NCBI GenBank assembly: GCA_013399855.1
Contig: VXAY01002116.1
Span: 786,395-850,394, forward strand
From: Oxyruncus cristatus
Taxonomy: Eukaryota > Chordata > Aves > Passeriformes > Cotingidae
Direction of reading: 5' to 3'
DNA length: 64,000 nucleotides
Shown here: piece by piece, positions 36,421 to 48,347 of the stretch
Layout: each line of letters begins with the position of its first letter
Numbering within the stretch: the first letter of the stretch is position 1
Made by a program: the position numbers and the translations under genes
Notes under the pieces: model-generated
Databases searched by the model: none
What the model was told of the DNA's origin: nothing
The model's input: the letters and a program-made list of their open reading frames with translations, nothing else

Positions 36421-39400
36421 GAAGTGTGAACAACACGAGCTGAATGTGGAAGAAGAACAAACGTGCAGTGGTTGGGTCCTGCTGTTTTGTAAAATGCAAA
36501 TTTAACAGGGTTACTTCCCAGTCTTCTTCCCTGCTTAAATAATGGCAAAGGATTCTGTGTTGACCCTACCTGTGCTGCTGTACAAACCTTTCATGGCATG
36601 TTTGTCCTACAGTAAAAGTGGTGTAAACATTTATTAGATAGTAGGCTACAAAAATTGTTGCAAGCACATGAAAATGAAAAATCCAATAGTGTTATCAGCC
36701 TTTCCATAGTGAAATCCTAATATGAATCATATTAACAAACCTCCGTTACTGGTTTTTCTTGCAATAAAAGATGCTACCATGCATGTTAGAGCAAACATCT
36801 TTCCCTGTGGCCTGATCCTTGGAGATACATGACATTGGTTTATTTTCATAGGCAGTGTGTAGGCAGCAAGTTAAACTTGCCCCTGCAACGAGTGTTTCAG
36901 AGCTGTAGTTGAAGTCAGCTCAATTCTGGAACTGCTTCCTTGATGCTGATGGCCAAAAAAGCATAGAACCCCAGAGAGATGGATGTTTTAGGGCTTCTGT
37001 ACCCAGTGTTGAGAGTTCTCTTATGGAGGCAGTCAACATAATGAAACGGGAGCTTTCACTACAGGGCAGTGGCTACAAACATCCTCCTACCCCCTTCTAA
37101 ACTTCACTGCCAGTTGAAGTGTTAGGAATGTCCCCTAAATTAACATGCCCTGTATGAACATTGCTGAGTTGTGTCTGTTTAGCAAGTCATTAACTGTTGC
37201 CACAAACTATCACCCCTTTATCGCAGCTCTGAGGAAGCAGAAGCCACAACTTTGCTGTTCTTATTCCGAATTGGCTCTTGGGAAGAAAGTCAGCTACCAG
37301 CTTTCATAAGAAATAGAACACAAACTGTAATAAGGCAGTTGAAGTATTTTGCCATAATTTAAAAAAAAATAATCATCTTTAAATAAATCAACTTTGTGTC
37401 TTAAGGACAAAGAAGTGTTTTTGTTGATTCTCTTCATCTGTACAAGATCCGTATGAAATCTGGGATGCACAAGAGCGACTCTGAAACCCATTGTGCCAGG
37501 AAGAATACTCAGAACCATTACAGACCATACCACATCTCTGGAAATGAAAATAATCAGCAATGCAACTGGAATACACTTTACCCTATTTCTTAGTACTTAA
37601 ATTTCCTCTTTAAATGCTTCCCACAGTAGCACTGTTTAGTCTCCATGCTAAGGGAGGAGGAATAGAGGGTGTTCAGGATTTCCACTCAATACAACCCACT
37701 CACTGTCTGGTTTCACAGCAGCTCAGTGGCCTGTAGCAATTCTCAGAAGGGGTTGCCTGGAGCTAGAAGGAGAAATGCACTTAGACCTTGATTTCCCCAT
37801 CTGTAACAACACTCCTATTTCAGATCACACTTCAGTCAGCATTTACATTTCTGGCCATTAAAATCTTGGTGGTAACTTTGCCACCTGCCTGTGAGGGGGA
37901 TGCACAGAGGGAAGTGAGAGCACATCCATCACAGGCTGTGTGAGAACTGCTGAGGGGAGGGCAGAGAAGGGGGAGAACAAATGAGTGGAACAAATATTGT
38001 GCTGTATCAGGTTTAGCTTCTAGGAAAAAAAAAAAAACAAACCAGAACTTGCATGTAGAGACAGTACAGTTTGGTCTGACCAAGGCTGCTGGAAAGATTA
38101 ATTCAGTCTAGGCAAGCCTTTCCAAACACAGACGATGCAAAGCATCTCCCAATAATTCCACCACCTTCTAAGGATCCCAGCCTGTATCAGCAGAATTACG
38201 AGAACCTAAGAAACAACTTTCTCCCTGTTACAGCATATCCAAGCCTGGGTCCTACCCTGCAATACATTCCCTTTAGAGTTACTTATTAACTTGACCTCTT
38301 GGTGCCTGTAATTAATTAGTTTAAACTTCAGGCAGAATGAGAAAGTGACTCTGCTCAGTCCAGCTACTGCTCTAGGATAGCAACAGGTTCAAAGCCAGGA
38401 CCCTGTAAGTAACAGCAGAGATTTTTCAAGGGGCCTGAGACTCTTTCAAGTTCAGATTAATTCAGAGTAAAGCATTAGTAAGTAGGAACTAGTAGTTTAA
38501 GAAGGGGGGGAAAAAAGGGGGTTAGGTTGTGGATTGTTTTTAATCAGTACAACAGAATACCCAGAGAGGAAGAAACAAAGTAGTAAAGCTTCCACACATT
38601 TCTAAATCTTCAATGTATTTTTTTTTCAGTGGACAGTTAATAGCAGCCCTTCCTTCACAAGGCCCTGCCCCCTCCCTGCTGGATCACTAAAAGGCAGCCT
38701 GTGGCCAATACCAAACCGCATTGCATGGGAGCTTGTGAAAGAGAAACCACATTGCACACTACCACGTACCTCTGTCACTTCAAATTATTTTCTAAAACCA
38801 TCAAACTTGTAAAAAAAGGACTTGGTAACCATAGGTCTCTTTTGGGTTAGCATTAACAATGTAACCTCACATCCTCTCCTCACTGAAAGATAAGGTATCA
38901 CTTACGGCTTTCTACATAAAATTTTAATGTCAAGTTACAACCTGACCATCAACAAAGAATCAAGAGATTCAATTAAGAGAACCATTAGCACTGGTCTTCC
39001 CCAGAAATTTGCATCTATACACCTCAAATGCTATTGAGTATTTCTTTTTTGAGATAGATCTGTTACTTTTCCCTTTACATTTCCAGGGTTTAAAATAAGA
39101 GTTTGGAAGACTTGTTTGATGACTGCACATCATACTTTCAATTGTTGCTTTTTAGCACGACAGCCTTCAAAAGACAAATATCAGCTGGTGCCCAGGGCAG
39201 AACCATCTTTATTACAAAAACACCTTCAGCAGAGTTTACACCTGAGAAACTTTCCACAGGATTTAGAAGCATTAATTTTACACCTACAGCCCATGAAACT
39301 GGGTAACCCAAAGATTCTCAGAATAAACCGAGATCCTTGAGATAAGGCAGGAGTGCCACTGCAACTGGAACTGTGGATCTAAGTCATCCACAGACACGTG

Positions 39401-39830
39401 TCCAGAAGTGTCAGAGCCACCTGTCCAGTGTTGTAACTGCTGAACCACATGGCTTATTGCTCAAAATAGAAGAGATATGCACAATTCTTTCCTCACTGAC
39501 TTCCATTTCCTTTCTCAGCAATTTCTTGTCATATTGCTGCCGTGGGGTAGAAACAAAAGTCTTGGATCTTCCCTATACCCTCTATACCCAAATTTAATGG
39601 CAAACCATAACTAACTGCAAACAAAACTAACTTCTAGCTCACATAAAAAAAGATCTTCTTTCCAACACAGGTACAAGAACACTAAAATAAGTCAATATTA
39701 ATTTAAATTTAATACAAAAAAGCAATTACAATTTACAAAATATTAAAATTCACTTAATCTATCCTGGCTAGTCATACTCTGGAATTTTATCTGTGTACAC
39801 ATCAAAGGCTTGAATGAAAAACTAAGCATC

Positions 39831-39836
39831 TTTATT
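39831..39836 (-). terminator. ENPP4: candidate ENPP4 poly(A) signal (AATAAA on minus strand)
   Basis: About 220 bases after the ENPP4 stop. On the minus strand AATAAA is followed by T-rich and then GT-rich sequence (TTTGATGTGTAC). A second AATAAA lies at 39213-39208. Known ENPP4 mRNAs have long 3' UTRs, so this may be only the proximal site. Confidence 0.35.
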
Positions 39837-40054
39837 TTGTTAAGCATCTCTACCAATGAAAAGCCACCAGTTCACTGTTTTGTTCTGAAAATATTGTTAC
39901 AGGACACTAGTCAGGCTGCACACAAACGAGTCAGCAAGGTCTGGCTGTACAGTATTTTACACAGATAAAGTGCATCACAGAATGCCATCCAGTGCAAGTT
40001 TAAACTGTTTTCCTGAAATCACAACGTAGCAAGTGAGGCTGGGCTCCCTCTGTG

Positions 40055-40419
40055 CTATCCAATTAAAGGTTCATCATCGTCACTTTGTAACTGTAGCCGA
40101 GCAAAGGGCCGTGGCGGAACTCCTCTGTTCTTGGAGATGACTATGATGCAGGTGAAAGTACTCAGGATCACGAATGCCCCAATAACTATCCCAATAGCTT
40201 CAGGAAGGTTGATGCACCACTGGTCAGCCAGCAGGCACTTGGTGTTTCCCAAAGTGCCGTTGTGGGGCTGTGGTGTCAGCCCCAGGATGTGGCACATCAT
40301 GGGGTAGATGTCCACGTTGTTGATGGAGCCGTGTGTGTACCCGCGGCGGAAGGCGGGACCGCGCGCGGCCAGGAAGGGGTGCATGCTGGGGAGAGTGTTG
40401 TCGTAGCCATGGTCACCCA
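40055..40419 (-). CDS. ENPP4: ENPP4 coding exon 3 (last His ligand, membrane anchor)
   Basis: The acceptor is TTTTGCTCCCTGCAG before 40419. The exon encodes LGDHGYDN with the last metal-binding His, then the membrane helix and the tail, with TAG at 40057-40055. The longer open frame to 40654 is intron read-through. Confidence 0.95.
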
Positions 40420-43400
40420 CTGCAGGGAGCAAAAGGTAACAGTTAACACCACAGGGTCTGTCTGCACCTTGGGTATTCCCCTCCCTCTCCATCTCCCCCA
40501 CCCCCAAAAGTATGTATTTTAACCAAAAGCTAATGCCGAACATAAATGCGCGTGTGGGATCAAGCACTGAAGGATCCCCAAACCCCAAGGTTTCTTCCTC
40601 AAACCCCAGAAGGCTTTTCCAATACCAGTCTTCAGCTATGGTTCCCCCTCTCATTAACTCTTTTCCTTTCAGTCCTTAACATTTCCAGCTTGTCCCCTTC
40701 CCATTCCTCATGCCAAAGTTGTAAAAGGAGGTTGCCGCTCCATCACGAGTCAGTAGCTGGAACGGAAATTTTTACTTCCCAGATATTTGGAAAGTCATCT
40801 CTCCCTTGCATAGCATACACTTTAATTACTTCTTAAAAGCCAAGCACCTTTCCCTTGATAGTGTTTGGTTTGAACATATTAAGTACCCTCAAATCCTGTT
40901 TATCAGATTAGGTACTTCAGGTAAAGGGACACACAAAGAGTCAAAACCAAAGAAACAGTCAAAGGATCACTGTGCCCCTGACAGGCAAACAACAAAACCT
41001 TTGTGGCTACAAACACGGCAGTACTTGGACATTTGGTAGGTTTTTAAGATAGAACAGAAAGAGTTAAAAAGCAGCCATAGTAAAATTTCCTAACAACATT
41101 CCTGAAAAACCTGTCCAAGATGCCAGAAGTTTCTCACAGCACACTCAGCACAGTATGAGTGACTGCTCCTGAGTCCATTTCTTAGTAACAGTTGATAGGC
41201 TCCCTGAGAACTGCGTCCTTGGGTGCTTCACTGAAGTTTCTGATGCAAAATGTCCAGACTCTGACTGATCAGGCCACACCACTTAAATGAACTTCCACTA
41301 GTCCTTTTTAATGTTTTCTATCATTCTGTCTGTTACCACAGAGATATTACTGAACCACATCTTGTTTAGCACAATACTATGTTTCTTGATTTTTTTTCCT
41401 CTTTTGCTCCTTGGTTGCTTTGAGCAGAGCTCTTTCAAGTCCCCTCTCCAATGAAGTTCCCAAACTTTCACTCTGAAGTTGGATTCTGGTGTGAGGTATT
41501 GGTACACTTGCCATTCAATTTGTCCATAAAGACAATAAGCCTTAAACAGGTTTTTAGGCTAAAACCTCCCCTGCCTGATTCTGGGAAGCCTTGGCTAACA
41601 AAATAAGTTTGAAAAGGGATTCATTTCAGCTGATACAATGCTGTTCCTTATAAATATACAGTTATTAACTATTTTAGGTACATGAAATTGAATCTAACCA
41701 GAAACAAGAGACCTCAAATAGAGAACACCTGTGCTATATATTGTCAATTTGAAGATAACTGAAGCAAACCTGTGGGAAAATTTAAATGTAAACACATCTT
41801 GCATTAAAAGCAGTACTTTTGGACAAATAATGAGAAAACCTGAAATTAAAAGTGCAAAGGGCAGACAGAAAGAACAGCCAAACTGGATGAAAATTGGAGT
41901 TTCTACCACCCAGCACGCTGTCTCTGACAGCAGTCATACAGGGAGTCTGGGGAGTATCCAGCAGGGATATCCCCTGACATACCTGCCAGCCCCAAGCTGT
42001 TGGGTGCTCAGAAACTTCCTGGAAGCTGGTACCTCTTTATTTAATTTGTATTAAGGGATTTTCCTTCCAAGAATCTGTCCAATCCCTTTCTGAACACATG
42101 TATACATATATATATATCTGTGTACACACACACAGAGCCCTCGTCTACAACAGAATTACAGGTTGAATTATCTTATTATTACAACAATGAAGTCTATATG
42201 GAATTTCTTCTTTGAGATATACTTTCATGTGACTGTTGGATTTTTTTTTCAGCAAATTATACATGCCCCTTGACTGTGAAAAAAAACCCCTCCATGTGGA
42301 ACACATGGAAAAATACCTACATATATATATATATAAGCACACATACACACATACATAAGTATATATATATATATATGTTTTTTGACTTTCATCAGGAAGC
42401 AGCCAGCAGGAAGAAAGTCCACAACTTAGCAGTGCACTGAGAAGTAATACCTGTTTTGGGGGTTGTCTTTCAAACATGCTATTCGATGCCCGCAACAGGA
42501 AGAACTCTGGCTTCTTTGACCATTATTGTTGTGTTCCTATTATTTTTAGTATTTCCTGTCATTTACTTTTGTTTCCTAGTACATGTACTGCAACATTAAA
42601 TGTTGTGTCTTGCACGCCTCCATTTATGCACCCCTATATATATATATATTTTACATGCAATAGAAAGTTAAACCACTCTAGGGAAAGCTTGAGACAGACT
42701 AACCTGCCTAAGATAATTGAGTTAAGTTGAACATGACAAAGTGTTTCAGCCAACAGAATATCCCCCATCTCTTAAAACACTCCAGGCTCAGGCTGAGAAT
42801 GTTCTAGAAGACGCTGAGCTGTTCCTAAATGTGCACAGTGCCAGGACTCTGCTTGCTAAAGGAGAACCACCCTGCAGCTGGTTGGAATAGAAACAAGGCC
42901 GTTTAGCAACATAAACCACAGAGAGCATCAAAGAGGAAAACACACTTACACTTGGAAAGTGACTCGTTCTGTACAATTGTCCAGCCTTCATCTGCAACCA
43001 GAATTATGGGTTGGATTCTCTTGTTATGACTATAATGAAACCTGTCTGGGATTTCTTCTTTGAGATACACTTTCATGTGACTGTTGCAATTTTTCAGTAA
43101 GTTATACACATCTTCTTTGTCTGCCAAGAAAAGAAACTGCATGTGAAACAGCTGGAAATTAACTCTGTTTTTTACAATTATCTGTCACTAAGATCCAGTA
43201 TTTCAAAACAATGTTTAAAAAGACACATAGAAAACTACTTTTTCATGTCCCTAATGAAAGCAATGTATGTCAGGGTGGATTTCACTATCTGCTTCAATTT
43301 TAAATCAGACACATCACATCTGTGGCTTTAGACCTACAATTCAACTTACCCTTTGGGCTGGCAGGGCAATGTGCAAACAGAGAAATCAAGAGAAAACAAT

Positions 43401-44855
43401 CACCCCTCCTAGTAGTCAATATCTTATCCAATATAGTAAATTTTTTTTTTTTTATTGTATGAATCACTTTGTTCATTAGTCTGGCCACAGCTGTGGAAAG
43501 TGTGTCCAGCACTGTCATGATTTAAGAAATGCCTGTTAGGAACTATTCTGAGATACAGAAATTGAATTTACAGCATGAAACCTGAATTTTCACTCTGAGA
43601 AGCAGAAGTGGAAAAATCATCAAAGTCGGGTTTAAATATTTACTTTGAAATTTACAGAATGACAGTTTTTATTCTGAATTAACGTGTGGGTTTATTTCAT
43701 GGTCGCCTTGAATTACAACTGCATAGACCAAGTGAGCAATAGGAGAGCAGGTGTGCCTATCTACTTTCTCAACTAGATGTACCAGGATCATCCTTATGAT
43801 GATAACCCACAGCAATTTGACAAGAAACTCTCACTGGCCCACTGATTACCAAAACAAAGTGATTTCTAAATAAACCAGCATCTTTTAGCTTATTCATAAT
43901 GCCCAAGTTCTGCAATATGAACTCCACTGATTTTGCCAAAGACGTGAACAGTCTACTATAGTGTGTACTTTTTAGAAGTAATATAAACAAGAATTAATTC
44001 TCGGTCTGTGACTTAAAAAACAGCCAAACAAAACATACTCTGCCTTGGCAGCACCGCAGCAACCGGAGTCTTGTCTATCAGAGTGTAGTTGTTGCGCCCA
44101 ATGCACTTGTCCAGGATAATCAGCTTCTCTGCAGAGCAGGAGGTCATTCCATGATCACTTGTTATGATGACATTAATAGTGTCCCACAAACCTGATGCCT
44201 TCAGTTTATTCATAAGGAAACCAATCCGTTTATCCACTTCTTCCAACACTCCACGCATCTTCGGGGTGTTGTCTGGTCCATACTTGTGCCCACTTGCATC
44301 CGGTTCTTCCCAGTATAACACAGCAAAACTGACCACTGGGTTGGAGCTGTTCAGCCACGCAACAACCTTCTCCACTCTATCCTCAAACTTCACTGAGAAG
44401 TTGTACTTCATAAAGAACTGAGGGGTTGTATTGTTAATTTTTACATCGGTACCAGGCCACATGGCAGCAGCACTTGCTCCCTTTCCCTGCTGTTGGTTTG
44501 TTACCCAAATTGGAACTGCTTCATCCCACCAGAAGGGATCTGAATCATTGAACTGGGAAAACTTTTTCTGGGCATCTGCATCATACATGTCATTAGCCAC
44601 AATGCCATGGCTTTCCTCGTATAAGCCTGTCACTATGGTGTAATGGTTTGGGAAAGTTTTGGTGATAAAAGAATTCATGACTTGCTTTACAAGCACACCA
44701 TCCTCAATGAACTCCTGAAGATGAGGAAGCTTATAGGTTTCCAAGTAATCGGCCCTGAAGCCATCGAAGGACACAAGGAGTAACCTGGAATCACCAGCTG
44801 AGCAAGCGCAACAGGCAAGTATTCCGGCAAAAAGTAACATTAACATTGAGCTCAT
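40055..44855 (-). CDS. ENPP4: ENPP4: ectonucleotide pyrophosphatase/phosphodiesterase family member 4
   Basis: Three coding exons on the minus strand (44855-44039, 43120-42950, 40419-40055) join to 450 aa, against 453 in human. The order is a signal peptide ([13 protein letters not shown]), the phosphodiesterase domain, a membrane helix (about 403-425, [15 protein letters not shown]) and a cytosolic tail ending DDDEPLIG. Catalytic residues are complete: D31, T67 (TKTFPNHY), D186 and H190 (PDASGH), D234 and H235 (SDHGM), H333 (GDHGYDN). Mammalian ENPP4 is a cell-surface enzyme on vascular endothelium that hydrolyses diadenosine polyphosphates such as Ap3A and so influences platelets; the same activity here is inference. 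The start at 44855 is the first ATG after the acceptor and has A at -3. The upstream codon at 44897 is GTG. Confidence 0.95.
42096..42135. repeat. TA/CA microsatellite in ENPP4 intron 3
   Basis: TATA and CACA runs directly against the relic exon at 42138. Confidence 0.9.
42138..42316 (-). pseudogene. decayed duplicate of ENPP4 coding exon 2
   Basis: On the minus strand this translates to a stretch with [24 protein letters not shown] and [10 protein letters not shown], which mirrors ENPP4 exon 2 ([33 protein letters not shown]). Similarity continues into the intron beyond the acceptor side (CATGTGGAACA against CATGTGAAACA), so it is a genomic duplication and not a retrocopy. After VIL a one-base loss relative to the parent shifts the frame into TAG, and the donor end is replaced by CA/TA microsatellite. 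It cannot serve as an exon as it stands. Confidence 0.85.
42317..42378. repeat. TA/CA microsatellite in ENPP4 intron 3
   Basis: Two TA runs separated by CACATA-type units, on the other side of the relic exon. Confidence 0.9.
42631..42652. repeat. TA microsatellite in ENPP4 intron 3
   Basis: A short uninterrupted TA run. Confidence 0.85.
42950..43120 (-). CDS. ENPP4: ENPP4 coding exon 2
   Basis: The acceptor is TTTCTTTTCTTGGCAG and the donor is CAAGT|GTAAGT. The exon is 171 bp, phase 1 at both ends, and encodes [10 protein letters not shown] to NESLSK (residues 274-329). A decayed second copy lies at 42138-42316. Confidence 0.95.
43121..44038 (-). other. ENPP4: ENPP4 intron 2
   Basis: Short AT-rich intron with a T-run at 43440-43453. 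A 73-codon minus frame (43769-43990) has no recognisable product. Confidence 0.75.
44039..44855 (-). CDS. ENPP4: ENPP4 coding exon 1 (signal peptide and catalytic core)
   Basis: The exon begins at 44897 after AATTTTTCAG and coding begins at 44855. The donor GGCAGA|GTATGT is at 44039/44038. It gives 272 codons plus one base and holds six of the seven catalytic or metal-binding residues. Confidence 0.95.
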
Positions 44856-44897
44856 TGTTGAGGCTTCAAAGTACTTCCAGCAGGTAATCAGAGGCAC

Positions 44898-46580
44898 CTG
44901 AAAAATTTAAAAAGATAAGGCATGTAACCAAAATGCTTGCACTGGAACCAGTTTAACTAGCTATACATTGTGTACATCTTCCTTGTAGAGGGTAAGTCCA
45001 AAATAACCAGTCTAAACAGCTACTCAAGTCAACCGTGGATTTCCCTACTGACTTCAGAGGCTTCTCACACTGTCATAGCTTTTCATATAGCAAAACAAAT
45101 GAGCAATAAGATTTTTTTTTGTTGCAGACTAAATTAAAGGAAGAATTGTTTTCTCTCTTTTGAGCAGTTATTCCATCGTTCTGAGTGTCTTATTACAATT
45201 CTACACCCCAAGACAGACTATCAGTATTCTTCCTCATGTTCAAGCATAGGTACCTGAACAATTCCAGCCCCACATTTAAGACTCATCTGCAGCTCTAAAT
45301 TCTTATCACACATCCCTGCTCAGACCAGAAGTCTGAGTTTCCTACTGTAGCTATAACTTTTCTTTTTCATCCTAGCTTTCCTTTTACAGTTTCCACCATC
45401 TCAAGCTGCTGGAAGACTTCTGAGCCTTTTAATATTCCTATTAACTCAATACTTGTTCTATACAAAGAACTGCCAGGATTAACTTCTACTCCTTCTTTCC
45501 TTCTAAGCTCTTGTACACCTACCATAACAGTATTTAAACCTGTTTTTCATGTATCATATTTTTCTCTCTAAAAAAATTTTTAAAAAATCATAAATAACCT
45601 TAGCTGTGAGACAAGTATTTCTCACCAAGGAATTCATGACAATTATGAATGCAAGGTATGATTTGTAAGCTTTTTTTTCCCCCTACACTTATTATGTGTG
45701 CCTGGAGCACTGTTCAGGAAGGTCCGGAATGATTCTCTCAGTCTTTAATAAAGAGGAAGTGAAGCTCCAGGTTCCAAAAAGCCTTCTACAATGTCGTTAA
45801 TGTATTTATTTCTTGAGAAGAGCCCCACTTGCTCCAGCAAGTGCCTCCTTTATTTCATTTGCACCAAGTGGGTGATTAAAGGAGCAGCAGCTGTTTTCCC
45901 AGCTTGTAGTAACAATAACTTTTTCCTCCAAATCCCTTAAAACCGCAACTGTATTATTTTAAAGGTGTAAGGAGTTTTAATGTTAGCTATAGCTTTAGCA
46001 GTGAGGGGAATTCAAAGCATGGGAAGTCATTCCTCCTGCCTCCAACAGTGAAAGTTTCTTTAGAAGATATAAGAGTTAGAATAAATGATCGTCAAAAACA
46101 GCATTAAGGCACTTCCTAATAGAGAGAACTTGGAGCATGGAGCCCCTTTAAAAAAAAAATTAAAAGGAGACAAGAAAATAGCAATAAAGCAGCGAATCAC
46201 TAGTTTGATGCTGTCAGGGGCTTTAAAAAAAGCAGAACCAGAGTTTTCCATAGCTCACTAAAACGCAAAAACAGAGCGTTCGCTTCGAAATGCACCAAAG
46301 CTGCTCAGCACTTTCGTTTTTTACACAAACGTCGCGGTTTAACTAAAAATTAACTCCATCCCAGGTAGAACCAACACAACAACCCAGCTGTGGAACGCCG
46401 CCAGCACCAGTGCCACCTGCTCCCGATCCCCTGCACCTCCCGGCCGCGTTGGGGAGTTGCGCAGCTCGGACAGGACGGAGCTGTCCCGCCTGCGGAGCGC
46501 AGACTCCCGGCACCGCCGACCCGCCGGGCTCTCTGGGACGGCTCCCCCCACACTCGCGACTGCACTCGGACCGGGCTCAC
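44898..46580 (-). other. ENPP4: ENPP4 intron 1 (predicted)
   Basis: It runs from the acceptor before coding exon 1 back to a consensus donor in the CpG island. AT-rich, with no CR1 and no other exon seen. Confidence 0.5.
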
Positions 46581-46960
46581 CGTCCCCACTGCCTCCCGAC
46601 GCGGGACACCCCCGTACCCGCCCGGTCCCCACCGTGAGGTCCCGCTCCGGCTCCGCTCGGACCGGAACCCGGGGCCGGCGCTGGCGATGACCGGGGCGGC
46701 TGAGGTGGAGCGGGCCGGGGGGGAGGTAGGGGGGTGCGGGGTGCTGAGCGCCTGCGCACCCGCCGCGCCCGCGGCCCCAACCGACACCGGCAGCCCTTGG
46801 GGGGGGCGCGGGAGCTCGTCAGTGCGCGCGGCCTCCGCCCGCTGCGATTGGCTGCGGACCCGCTGGCGGGAGATCCGATTGGCTCCGGTGCGGTGGGCGG
46901 GGCGTGGGGAGGCACGGCGGGTGGGGGAGCGGGAAGTGAGGGGCGGGCGCTGAGGGGGGT
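46400..46960 (-). promoter_or_regulatory. ENPP4: CpG-island promoter of ENPP4 with two CCAAT boxes
   Basis: A GC-rich, CpG-dense block abutting the predicted first exon. Read on the minus strand it has CCAATCGG (46882-46875) and CCAATCGC (46851-46844), 31 bp apart, followed by GC-rich sequence and no TATA box. Paired NF-Y sites of this kind are typical of CpG promoters. A divergent plus-strand transcript is possible but not shown. Confidence 0.8.
46581..46770 (-). other. ENPP4: predicted non-coding first exon of ENPP4
   Basis: On the minus strand GGGACG|GTGAGC gives a near-consensus donor at 46581/46580 within the CpG island. The 5' boundary is set loosely, about 80-110 bp downstream of the two CCAAT boxes. 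An inference from sequence alone. Confidence 0.4.
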
Positions 46961-47004
46961 CATGGGGGGGCCATGGGAGGCAAGGGGGGACTTTCAGTTT
47001 CGCG

Positions 47005-47560
47005 GAATTAATTCGGTTGGAAAAGGCGTCTGAGATAATCTAGTCCGACCATTGACTGGTCGGCACCCTGTCAACTAGACCATGGCACGAAATGCAACAT
47101 CCAGTCTTCTCTTAAACGCCTCCAGGGATAGTGACCCCACCACCTCCGTGGGCAGCCCATTCCAATGCTTGACGACCGTTTTTTGTGAAGAAAATTTTTC
47201 ATAACATCCAAGCTAAACCTCCCCTGGAAAAACATGAGGCTCTTTCCTCTTGTCCTATTGCTTGTTACTTGGGAAAAGAGAGTGACTCGCACCTGGCTAC
47301 ACTCTCCTTTAAGGGAGTTGTAGAGCGAGAAAGGTTCCCCCCTGAGCCTCCTCCAGGCTGAGCCTCCTCAACTCCCTCATCTGCTCCTCAGACTTGTGCT
47401 CCAGACCCTTCCCCAGCTCCGTTGCCCTTGTGTCGACATGCTCCAGGATCTGAATGTCCTTGAATTGAGGGGCTCAGAACTGGACACAGCACTTGAGGTG
47501 CATCACCAGTGCCCATGGGGACAATCACTTCCCTAGAACTGCTGGTCACACTGATACAAT
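47005..47560 (-). mobile_element. CR1 LINE 3' fragment, upstream of the ENPP4 CpG island
   Basis: A long antisense CR1 piece (CAGCCCATTCCAATGCTTGA, CTCCAGACCCTTCCCCAGCT, TGGACACAGCACTTGAGGTG). Its 3' end lies within about 50 bp of the ENPP4 CpG island. Confidence 0.9.
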
Positions 47561-48319
47561 CCAGGATGACAGGAGCGGAGCTGAGGGGAGCCATGGGGGG
47601 CTGAGGGGAGCAGGGCTGTGGAATGCAGCTGTCACAAGCTGGGAGATGTGATGAGTTGCAGGGGAGCTCGAGGCTTTATGAGAGGCGTGTTGTACAGGCT
47701 GGGGTGAGGGTCACTTGGGCTACAGGGTATTTCCTGGCTGCCCCATGGCTGCAGAAGGACACTGTGGGGTGAGGCGGGGTGGTAATGGGACATGTCCCTG
47801 GCAGTTTCCGTGTTTTCCCAGCACACCCATAACCTGTCTCCCGCCTCCTTTGCAGGTGTCACAGCAGCCTCAGGCTGTTACCTTTGCGAGGCAGTGGTGA
47901 TTGTCAGCGTGTCTTCTCAGTGACTCAGAGCTCACACAGCTCTGAAAGTTGGCTGTTCATATTCTTACACTCATATGACCTTTTTGTGTTCTCTTGTGAA
48001 AAAACTGGTTTACCCTAAAACTCAGAATACAAGCAGGAAATGATGATTGTGTTGTTAAATGTACTCTGAGTGCCACTGCAGCTTCTGGAAAAGCAGTGTG
48101 TGGTTACAATGGGTTGAGGTCTGTTTTGGGTCCTGGTGTAAGTTTGCTTCACAAATTAAGGCAAATAATTTACATTCCCATGGTTTTCTTTTTTATTATG
48201 AGGATGGATTAGTAATTCTACAAAACCTGTTAAGTTACTGGTGCTGAATAACAATGAGATCAGCTCTATGTAAAACATTCTTTAATAACACAGAGTACAA
48301 ATTATCACTCTATTTTAAA

Positions 48320-48347
48320 TTTCTGAGAAATTTAAATTTCTCAGAAA
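48320..48347. promoter_or_regulatory. 28-bp perfect palindrome with two STAT-type sites
   Basis: TTTCTGAGAAATTT is followed directly by its exact reverse complement. Each arm contains a GAS-type TTCNNNGAA core (48321-48329 and 48338-48346). It lies about 1.5 kb upstream of the ENPP4 promoter. Confidence 0.4.

Larger units (their letters stand above)
33856..39200. other. gap between convergent ENPP5 and ENPP4 3' ends
   Basis: No gene is recognised. It contains a degenerate antisense CR1 (36243-36420) and a 26-bp tandem duplication (35254-35305). Part of the right half could be ENPP4 3' UTR if distal minus-strand poly(A) signals are used (AATAAA complements near 35695 and 36009). Confidence 0.55.
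40420..42949 (-). other. ENPP4: ENPP4 intron 3
   Basis: It holds the relic exon (42138-42316) and three TA/CA microsatellites around it (42096-42135, 42317-42378, 42631-42652). Nothing else was recognised. Confidence 0.75.

Noticed and set aside
44856..44897. Extension of ENPP4 to a start at 44897
   Set aside because: That codon is GTG directly at the splice acceptor. The first ATG, 44855, has a good context and opens on the signal peptide.
46339..47033. Open frames up to 187 aa
   Set aside because: Same artefact over the ENPP4 CpG island.
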